Assembly: GCA_029777935.1 (NCBI GenBank)
Contig: JAKORH010000168.1
Coordinates: forward strand, 1-64,000
DNA length: 64,000 nt
Direction: 5' to 3'
Source of the DNA: Pseudomonadota bacterium
GTDB taxonomy: Bacteria > Pseudomonadota > Gammaproteobacteria > Burkholderiales > Burkholderiaceae
The translations under genes and the position numbers were made by a program. Below the pieces are notes generated by a model. It was not told the origin of the DNA and ran no database searches. It saw only the letters and a list, made by a program, of their open reading frames with translations. This document shows, in pieces, positions 28,545-35,198 of the stretch (its first letter is position 1; the number at the start of each line of letters is the position of its first letter).

Positions 28545-30932
28545 TCAGCGCCCGCGCAGGCGCGATTTGCCCGCGCGCTGCCCGCCGACGCCGCGCTTGC
28601 CGGTGCGCGCGCCCTCACGCTTGTCGATGTCGCGCAGCCGCCGCGCCGCCTGGCGGGCGCGGCGCTCTTCCACGCTTTCACCCTTGCGCCCGGGTTGCGC
28701 TGCCTCGGCCGCGGCGGGCAGCGATCGACGCTCGCTCGCCCGCACGAGGCGGAAGTCGATGCGGCGCGCCTCGAGATCGACGCGCGCGACCTGCACGGTC
28801 ACGCGGTCGGCCAGGCGGAAGCGCAGGCCCGTGCGCTCGCCGCGCAGCTCGTGCAGCGCCTCGTTGAAGCTGAAGTACTCCGAGCCCAGCTCCGACACGT
28901 GCACCAGCCCCTCGACGAACAGGTCGTCGAGCTGCACGAAGATGCCGAACGGCACCACGGCGTTGATCGTGCCGGTGAAGGTTTCGCCGACGCGCTCGCG
29001 CATGTAATAGCTCTTCAGCCACGCCTCGACGTCGCGCGACGCTTCGTCGGCACGGCGCTCGTTGGCGGAGCACAGCACACCGAGCTTCTCCCAGCCAGTC
29101 AGCGCGTCGGCCGAACCGCGCGCGCGGCTGTCGCGGCGTGCGCGCAGCGCCTCGTCGACCGCGCCGGCGCCGAACACCTGCGGCACGTACTTCGTGCGGA
29201 AGAGGATCGCCTTGATCACTCGGTGCGTCAGCAGGTCCGGATAGCGCCGGATCGGCGACGTGAAATGCGTGTAGTGCTCGTAGGCGAGTCCGAAGTGGCC
29301 GGCGTTGTGCGGGCTGTAGATCGCCTGCTGCATCGAGCGCAGCAGCACGGTCTGCAGCAGCTGCACGTCGGGGCGCGCGCGGATGCGGCGGATCAGCGCG
29401 GCGTAGTCCGCAGGACGCGGCGCGTCGCCGCCTTCGAGCGCAAGACCGAGCGACTTCAGCAGCGCGCGCAGGTTGGCCAGCCGTTCCGGAGTCGGCCCTT
29501 CGTGAACCCGGTACAGCGCCGCATGCTGATGGCGCGCGACGAAGTCGGCGGCGCACACGTTGGCGGCCAGCATGCATTCCTCGATCAGCTTGTGCGCGTC
29601 GTTGCGCAGGCGCGGCACGATGCGCTCGATGCGGCCATTGGCGTCGCACACGATGTAGGTCTCGATCGTTTCGAGGTCGATCGCACCGCGCGCCGCGCGC
29701 GCCTTCGCCAGCACCCGGTACAGGTCGTACAGGTCGGCGAGCTGCGCGGCGAGCGGCGCCAGCCGCTGCGCGGCGGGGCTACCGGGCACCGCCAGCGCCT
29801 CCCACACCTCGGTGTAGGTCAGCCGCGCGTGCGAGTGCATCAAGGCCGGATAGAACTGGTAGGCGGTGATCTCGCCCGCGTTCGAGATCACCATGTCGGC
29901 CACCATCACGACCCGGTCGACGCGCGGAGTCAGCGAACAGAGTCCGTTCGACAGCGTCTCCGGCAACAGGGGAATCACGCGGCGCGGGAAGTACACGGAG
30001 GTCGAGCGGTTCTGCGCCTCGGCATCGAGCGCGTCGCCCGGAGCCACGGAGTGGCTGACATCGGCGATCGCGACGATCAGGCGCCAGCGGCTGCGACGCG
30101 CGTTCATCGGCTCGCAGTAGACCGCGTCGTCGAAGTCGCGCGCGTCTTCGCCGTCGATCGTCACCAGCGGGATGTCGCGCAGGTCGACACGGTTGGCAAG
30201 ATCGGAGTCGACCACGTGGTTGGGCAGTTCCTCGGCGCACGCGAGCGCCTCGGGCGGGAACTCGTGCGGCACCGCGAACTTGCGCACCGCGATCTCGATC
30301 TCCATGCCCGGATCGTCGATCGCGCCCAGCACCTCGACCACGCGCCCGACCGGCTGAACGTGCCGCTGCGGCTGCTGCACGATCTCGACCACCACCACCT
30401 GGCCGTGTTGCGCCGACAGCGCGCCACCCGGCGGCACCAGGATGTCGTGCTGGATGCGCTGGTCCTCGGGCACGACGATGGTCACCCCGCGCTCGTTCAG
30501 CAGCCGGCCCACGAGCCGGTTGGTCCGGTGCTCGATGACCTCGACGATCTCGGCCTCGGTGCGGCCGCGCCGGTCCTGCCCGGCCACACGCACCAGCACG
30601 CGGTCGCCATGCAGAACCTTGCTCATCTCGTGCTCTGGAATCACGAGGTCGGGGCCGCCGTCATCGCGCAGCAGGAAGCCGAAGCCGTCGCGATGTCCCT
30701 GCACGGTGCCCGAGATCAGGTGCGCGCGCGCGGCCAGCAGCAACAGTCCGGCGCGATTGCGCACGATCTGCCCGGCCCGCTCGAGATCGGCCAACTCGGC
30801 CTCGAACCGCGCGCGCTGCGCGTCGGTGATCTTCAGGCGCTGCGCGAGGTCCTCGGGCGTCAGCGGCGTGCGCGCGTGCCCAAGCGCGTGGACGATGACG
30901 TCGGGATCGAGGAGGTGCTGCGGGTTGCTCAA
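28545..30932 (-). CDS. rnr: Ribonuclease R
   Basis: Processive 3'-5' exoribonuclease that degrades structured RNA. With TTG 30932 the product is 795 residues. It has a winged-helix N-terminus, two cold-shock domains, the RNB catalytic domain with the acidic motif DGEDARDFDDAVY and FTSPIRRYPDLLTHR, an S1 domain, and a basic C-terminus. A TTG at 30968 is also in frame, but it sits on the predicted -10 box, so the inner start is favoured. The gene is divergent from tRNA-Leu. Confidence 0.94.
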   Translation of the reverse strand: MSNPQHLLDPDVIVHALGHARTPLTPEDLAQRLKITDAQRARFEAELADLERAGQIVRNRAGLLLLAARAHLISGTVQGHRDGFGFLLRDDGGPDLVIPEHEMSKVLHGDRVLVRVAGQDRRGRTEAEIVEVIEHRTNRLVGRLLNERGVTIVVPEDQRIQHDILVPPGGALSAQHGQVVVVEIVQQPQRHVQPVGRVVEVLGAIDDPGMEIEIAVRKFAVPHEFPPEALACAEELPNHVVDSDLANRVDLRDIPLVTIDGEDARDFDDAVYCEPMNARRSRWRLIVAIADVSHSVAPGDALDAEAQNRSTSVYFPRRVIPLLPETLSNGLCSLTPRVDRVVMVADMVISNAGEITAYQFYPALMHSHARLTYTEVWEALAVPGSPAAQRLAPLAAQLADLYDLYRVLAKARAARGAIDLETIETYIVCDANGRIERIVPRLRNDAHKLIEECMLAANVCAADFVARHQHAALYRVHEGPTPERLANLRALLKSLGLALEGGDAPRPADYAALIRRIRARPDVQLLQTVLLRSMQQAIYSPHNAGHFGLAYEHYTHFTSPIRRYPDLLTHRVIKAILFRTKYVPQVFGAGAVDEALRARRDSRARGSADALTGWEKLGVLCSANERRADEASRDVEAWLKSYYMRERVGETFTGTINAVVPFGIFVQLDDLFVEGLVHVSELGSEYFSFNEALHELRGERTGLRFRLADRVTVQVARVDLEARRIDFRLVRASERRSLPAAAEAAQPGRKGESVEERRARQAARRLRDIDKREGARTGKRGVGGQRAGKSRLRGR

Positions 30933-30967
30933 GGTGTGTCTCGGAGTTCGCGCGATGCGCCGATGCA

Positions 30968-30996
30968 ATTTGACAGTCGGAGGACGGACCTTACAA
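30968..30996 (-). promoter_or_regulatory. Candidate rnr promoter
   Basis: On the minus strand TTGTAA (30991-30996), a 17-base spacer and TCAAAT (30968-30973). It overlaps the opposite-facing tRNA promoter almost completely, so the two may compete for polymerase. Confidence 0.4.
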
Positions 30997-30997
30997 T
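30970..30997 (+). promoter_or_regulatory. Promoter of tRNA-Leu(CAG)
   Basis: A perfect TTGACA (30970-30975), a 16-base spacer and TACAAT (30992-30997), 16 bases before the mature tRNA. Strong consensus match as expected for a stable RNA gene. Confidence 0.8.
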
Positions 30998-31013
30998 GCG
31001 CGCCTCGCCCCGT

Positions 31014-31098
<85 letters not shown>

Positions 31099-31191
31099 GT
31101 CACATCCCTTCAGGGCATCCCATTTCATCCCAAATCCCCTAGAATCCAGAGTGAAGACCGCGCGGGATGCGCGTTTCGCTCGTGCCGGATC

Positions 31192-31266
31192 ATACCCCTA
31201 AATCCCGCTGCATCCCGCAGTTTCCGGGGTATCGCCAAGGGGTACCGGTTCGGCCGACAGGGGTAC
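31192..31266 (+). promoter_or_regulatory. Cluster of GGGGTAC motifs before the integrase gene
   Basis: ATACCCC (31192-31198) and GGGGTAT (31226-31232) form an inverted pair. AGGGGTAC then occurs at 31238-31245 and 31259-31266, 21 bases apart (two helical turns), directly before the integrase ATG. Upstream there is also a run of CATCCC motifs (31103-31130). Placement fits integrase arm sites or an operator. Confidence 0.45.
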
Positions 31267-31268
31267 GA

Positions 31269-32594
31269 ATGAAAGCGCCTCAGAGGGAAAGCCAGTCCCA
31301 GCGGCCTGCCCGCGGACTTACGGACGCCGACTGTCGCAACGCCAAGCCGCGCGACCGCGCCTACAAGCTCTTCGATTCGCTCGGGCTCTATCTGCTCGTT
31401 CAACCCAACGGCGGAAAGCTCTGGCGCATGAAGTATTACCACTCCGGGCGCGAGCGCCTGTACGCGGTCGGCGCCTATCAGGGTGCGCGCGGCGCCGCGG
31501 TCGATGTCACCTTGCGCGAGGCGCGCGAGCGAAGGGACGAGGCGCGCCGCCTCCTGCGCGATGGCGCAGATCCCGTCGAGCACCGCCGGCAGCGCAAGGC
31601 GAGCGACGCGGCGAGAGCTGCAAACAGTTTCGAGCACGTCGCCGAAGAGTGGATCGCCCGCAACGTCGCCGCCTGGTCGCAGACGCACGCCGAGCGCGTC
31701 AAGAAATTCCTGCGCGCCGAGCTGTACCCCCGTTTCGGGGTACGGCCGATCGACAGCATCAACGCGGGCGAGCTGCTCGCAACGCTCGAAAAGATCGAAG
31801 AGCGCGGCGCGATCGAAACCGCGAAGAAGACGCGCCAGTACGCGGCCGCGGTTTTCGATCATGCGATGCGCACCCGCGGCGTGCTCGCCAATCCGGCGCA
31901 CGCGCTGCGCGGCGCGCTGACGCGCCGGCCGGCCAAGCGCTACGCGTTTCTCGGCGAGCACGAACTCGGCCCCTTTCTCGTCGCGCTCGGCGCCTACGGC
32001 AACCGACGCACCGCGCTTGCGCTGAAGTTCCAGCTACTGACCGCGACCCGCCCAGTCGAAACGCGCTTCGCACGCTGGCGAGAAATCGACTTCACGCGCC
32101 GAGTATGGAACGTGCCGGCCGAGCGCATGAAGATGCGTCAACCGCACGTTGTGCCGCTGTCGTCTGCCGCGCTCGACCTGCTGCACGAACTGGCGACGCT
32201 CGGCGATACCCGCCCCGATGCGCTGCTCTTTCCGGGCCTGGTCAGCCGGTCGCAGCCGATCAGCGAAAACACGATGAACGCGGCGATCCGCAAGCTCGGC
32301 TTCTCGTCCGTCAGCCACGGCGCCCGGCATTGCTTCTCGACGCTCACCAACGAGAAGCAGCTCGGCCGACCCGACGCGATCGAAGCCGCGCTCGCCCATC
32401 GGCAAGCCGGCACGCGCGGCACGTACAACGCGAGCGGCTACCTCGAAGAGCGCCGGGATCTGATGCAGCGATGGGCCGACTTACTCGCATCGCTGCAGCG
32501 CGCAGCCGCGCGGAGCGACTTTCGCGCGCCGCCGGCGCCGTACCACATCAAGCGCGCGCACCGGCCGCGCCAGGCGAGCAGCGCTGCGACGTAG
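31269..32594 (+). CDS. int: Tyrosine recombinase/integrase (P4-like)
   Basis: A 441-residue site-specific recombinase that would insert and excise the element at tRNA-Leu. The N-terminal DUF4102-type arm-binding domain (LTDADCRNAKPRDRAYKLFD) is followed by a SAM-like core-binding domain. The catalytic domain has Arg in LLTATRPVE, His-x-x-Arg in SHGARHC, His in LAHRQ and the nucleophilic Tyr in GTYNASGY. All key residues appear present, so it may be active. ATG 31269 is chosen as it gives the family N-terminus; an upstream in-frame start at 31167 would run through the repeated motifs. Confidence 0.94.
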   Translation: MKAPQRESQSQRPARGLTDADCRNAKPRDRAYKLFDSLGLYLLVQPNGGKLWRMKYYHSGRERLYAVGAYQGARGAAVDVTLREARERRDEARRLLRDGADPVEHRRQRKASDAARAANSFEHVAEEWIARNVAAWSQTHAERVKKFLRAELYPRFGVRPIDSINAGELLATLEKIEERGAIETAKKTRQYAAAVFDHAMRTRGVLANPAHALRGALTRRPAKRYAFLGEHELGPFLVALGAYGNRRTALALKFQLLTATRPVETRFARWREIDFTRRVWNVPAERMKMRQPHVVPLSSAALDLLHELATLGDTRPDALLFPGLVSRSQPISENTMNAAIRKLGFSSVSHGARHCFSTLTNEKQLGRPDAIEAALAHRQAGTRGTYNASGYLEERRDLMQRWADLLASLQRAAARSDFRAPPAPYHIKRAHRPRQASSAAT

Positions 32595-33294
32595 CCTGCC
32601 TCGTGCCGCCGCATGCCGAGCGGTGCAGCGCCGGCGCTTAGCGTGCAGAGCGACGCAGGCAACCGAGCGAACCCCCCCCTCAATTTCGCGGTCTTTCGAA
32701 TTGTGGGACCGCGCCGGTCGAAGAGACGAACGCACCAGAGATAGAACCACCCCTACCCCGGAGATGACCTCGGGCATCGACTCACCGCGCTCCGCGCAGC
32801 AGGTGCACGTTCGTCGGCAGCGGTTCGGCCCTCGACTTCCTATAAGTGCCAGGAAAAAAAACGGAAAATCCAACCTCGCAGGAATTGGGGTGCCACGCCG
32901 GTCTCGGGCGGCAAACGACTAGAGATTCAAGTACCCCTACCCCCCGGCCAACCTCCGCAGAAACGCACCCATGCACCCGCCTGGGTGCACGTCGGCCGCC
33001 AGCGGCGGCGCCGGAAGGGTTCGCGCAACAACTGAAGCTCGGCTACTGCCATTGAATTGCAGGGGAACAGGGGAAACGTCCGCCAATCGGCCCGGAAGCC
33101 GCACCGGTGCTCGATCGGCATTCCCCGACTCACTGCCGGGGACTACGCTGAAAATCAGGGGAACAGGGGAAAGCCGAACGCCGCGGGTGATGCTTTCTTG
33201 GCATTCTTCTAGACGCAGTGGCACGTTGCGGCAATAGCGCGCGAAACATAATCAGCCTCGCACGTCGCCGCGCGCGCGGGCGTATTCTTGCGGC
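32595..33294. other. 700-base stretch without a convincing gene
   Basis: Only short, low-quality frames occur here. It does hold repeats. ACCCCTACCCC appears at 32749-32759 and 32933-32943; the second is preceded by GT, giving an exact complement of AGGGGTAC. CAGGGGAACAGGGGAAA occurs at 33060-33076 and 33156-33172. A control region or the remains of lost genes are both possible. Confidence 0.6.
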
Positions 33295-33555
33295 ATGGGC
33301 CTACGCTTCCATCGATCCTTCCGCGTCTTCCCCGGCGCGCGGCTGAACGTGAGCCGCTCTGGCGTCTCAACATCATTCGGCCGGCGCGGCGCCTGGTTCA
33401 CGATCGGCCCGCGCGGCACGCGCGCGACGATGGGACTGCCGGGCAGCGGCCTGAGCTACACCGAATCGGCGCGCTCAGGCGCTGGCGGCGGCCGCATCTT
33501 TCTGCTGATTGTCCTTCTCGCGGTCCTCGGCCTGCTGCTCGGGCTCTTCCCATAG
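33295..33555 (+). CDS. DUF4236 small membrane-tailed protein
   Basis: An 86-residue protein. Residues 1-55 match the DUF4236 pattern by eye (MGLRFHRSFRVFPGARLN, SRSGVSTSFGRRGAWFTIG, GTRATMGLPGSGLSY). A Gly-rich linker and one hydrophobic C-terminal helix (IFLLIVLLAVLGLLLGLF) follow. Function of the domain is unknown. It is the only gene besides the integrase that reads rightward in the element. Its last 81 bases overlap the end of the opposing HTH gene. Confidence 0.82.
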   Translation: MGLRFHRSFRVFPGARLNVSRSGVSTSFGRRGAWFTIGPRGTRATMGLPGSGLSYTESARSGAGGGRIFLLIVLLAVLGLLLGLFP

Positions 33556-33852
33556 CAGGCTGCGCTTGGGGTCGAGCGCAGCGGCCAGTATCGCGAAGGT
33601 CTGCGCCGAGGCGCACACGTCGTCGGCAGAATCCGGCGAGACTGCCGAGAACTTCGCCGCTCGGCCGCGGCCTTGCTCAACGTAGCCGGCGGTCTTCAGG
33701 CGACTCAGCGTAACGATCGCAGTGCGCCCGGAGATCTGCAGTTCGGCCGCGATCTGCTGCGCCGTCTGCGGCCTCGTTCGCAGCGCCGCGATGATCGCCG
33801 CGCTGATTCCCCCCAGCGGCCTGCCAACGCGTGCCATCCGGCGAGAGTACAT
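33475..33852 (-). CDS. Winged-helix regulator
   Basis: A 125-residue protein with a clear HTH (IIAALRTRPQTAQQIAAELQ, then SRLKTAGYVEQGRGRAAKF) of the kind seen in small phage and island regulators. The C-terminal 30 residues are Glu/Gln/Lys-rich. An inner ATG at 33837 is an alternative start. It overlaps the preceding 158-residue frame by more than 170 bases in another frame, and its end overlaps the DUF4236 gene on the other strand. As last leftward gene it could control the DUF4236/int side. Confidence 0.6.
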   Translation of the reverse strand: MYSRRMARVGRPLGGISAAIIAALRTRPQTAQQIAAELQISGRTAIVTLSRLKTAGYVEQGRGRAAKFSAVSPDSADDVCASAQTFAILAAALDPKRSLLWEEPEQQAEDREKDNQQKDAAAASA

Positions 33853-34153
33853 CGAGCCACGGCGCCGCGTCAGGATCGCCCTGCATACGCGGCGTGATGG
33901 TCACCGCCCCCTGCAGGAACTCGAGAACGTCGAGATCGGGCTGCTCGGTCTTGCGCGCCACTAAGGCGGATTCCAGCGCCAGGGCGAAGATACTCACCAC
34001 GCCGCGCCGCAGCGCTCGTCCCTCGATCGATAGTTCGCGAACGCGAAACGCCAGGCGCATGACGCGCCGGATCGCTTCGCGCTCGTGCGGCGCGACTCGC
34101 GGCATGCGCAGCTCGCCGCGCCGATTACGGAACAGGCTGTCATGGCGGCGCAT
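33677..34153 (-). CDS. Hypothetical element protein, C-terminus doubtful
   Basis: 158 residues as read. The first 95 look like real protein (FRVRELSIEGRALRRGVVSI, LDVLEFLQGAVTI). After about residue 105 the composition turns into Arg/Ala/Asp strings typical of an out-of-frame read, exactly where the HTH gene begins in another frame. Either the true stop has been lost by a frameshift or the two genes really overlap. I recognise no family. It follows the S49 gene by 63 bases. Confidence 0.5.
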   Translation of the reverse strand: MRRHDSLFRNRRGELRMPRVAPHEREAIRRVMRLAFRVRELSIEGRALRRGVVSIFALALESALVARKTEQPDLDVLEFLQGAVTITPRMQGDPDAAPWLDVLSPDGTRWQAAGGNQRGDHRGAANEAADGAADRGRTADLRAHCDRYAESPEDRRLR

Positions 34154-34216
34154 GATTGCGTCTAGTTGCCGGGATGGATCGCGGGAGAGATCGACTTGCG
34201 CGGCGTGCGCCAGCCG

Positions 34217-35161
34217 TCAATTGGCCGCCAGGAACAGCCACCGCGCGCGCGCCTCGTGGCCGGCGTCCCTGAGCAGCGAAACGTCCGTCTCGGCCCGCGA
34301 GAAGGCCGTGCTGATCGGCCCGCGCTGCATCTCGCCAAGCAGCGCGTCGCGCGTCTTGATGCCATCGACCATCCTCTCGTCGAACGCCTGGCGGGCCCCG
34401 ACGATGCGCCCCTGGCCCATCTTCTCCCGCACCCGGTCGACGGCCAAGCCTCGGCCGCGCGCCACGTCGCGCGTGAACGCACCGTATTCCTCGTCGACGC
34501 GGCTCTGCACGAAGGCTCGCCCCTCCGCGTTGAGCTGCTCCCATGGATTCCCCTCGACTTTGTATTTGCCGGCGAAGACAAGGCTCGTCTTGATGCCGAG
34601 TTGTTCCTCGCGCCTGGAAACATCGACGTGTGCGGCGTAAACGCCGATGCCGCCGACCTCGCCGCCAGGCGTGATGAAGAACGATGACGCCTGCGATCCA
34701 ATCCAGTAGGCGCCGGCGGCCGCCAAGCTATTGGCGATCGCGACGATCGGCTTGAGGTTGGCCGCGTCACGCACCTGGGCGGCCAGCTCGCGCGTGCTGC
34801 TGGCGAGGCCTCCGGGCGAATCGATCTCGAGCAGGATCTGCTTGATGCTGTCGTCGCGCAGCGCCTGGTCGATCGCGGCCGAGAGATCCGGCCGCGTGGT
34901 GACGCCGGGCCCCCAATCCGTCGACGTACCACGATCGGCGAGCAGCCCGAAGAACTCGATAACCGCGACCGATCCCGCCCGCGCAGGCATCCCTCGCCGC
35001 AACGCGGCAGCCGCTCTGCCGGCCGAGTGCGCCGACCGGAACTCACGCTCGCCGTGAAGGGCGCTCAGCGCGATGTAGGCGCCTAACACCGCGCGCGGCA
35101 GCGCGTATGGACCGGAAGACGATAGAAGAGGGTCGGTGAGCATCGTTTCCTCAAAGGGCAT
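34217..35161 (-). CDS. S49 (SppA/protease IV-like) serine peptidase
   Basis: A 314-residue peptidase of the type used by tailed phages as prohead protease (lambda C-like). Seen are EIDSPGGLASSTRELAAQV (oxyanion region), the serine in ANSLAAAGAYWIGSQ, and a candidate lysine in AGKYKVEGNPW. There is no signal peptide or membrane helix. In phages this gene lies between portal and major capsid genes; here it follows the tape-measure gene and neither partner is present. An inner ATG at 35143 is possible. It overlaps the stop of a 15-codon frame. Confidence 0.85.
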   Translation of the reverse strand: MPFEETMLTDPLLSSSGPYALPRAVLGAYIALSALHGEREFRSAHSAGRAAAALRRGMPARAGSVAVIEFFGLLADRGTSTDWGPGVTTRPDLSAAIDQALRDDSIKQILLEIDSPGGLASSTRELAAQVRDAANLKPIVAIANSLAAAGAYWIGSQASSFFITPGGEVGGIGVYAAHVDVSRREEQLGIKTSLVFAGKYKVEGNPWEQLNAEGRAFVQSRVDEEYGAFTRDVARGRGLAVDRVREKMGQGRIVGARQAFDERMVDGIKTRDALLGEMQRGPISTAFSRAETDVSLLRDAGHEARARWLFLAAN

Positions 35162-35198
35162 CGAGCCGCTGCACCTGGGCGGCGGGCGCCTCGTTCAT
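35151..35198 (-). CDS. 15-codon coupled mini-frame between tape measure and S49 genes
   Basis: MNEAPAAQVQRLDAL. Its ATG overlaps the tape-measure stop (TAATG at 35196-35200) and its TGA overlaps the S49 start. It may be the stump of a larger tail gene lost by deletion, or simply a coupling relay. Not expected to be a functional protein. Confidence 0.35.
   Translation of the reverse strand: MNEAPAAQVQRLDAL

Noticed and set aside
31189..31267. CRISPR-like array before int
   Set aside because: Motifs are 7-8 bases and mixed in orientation, without repeat-spacer regularity; no cas genes in the window.
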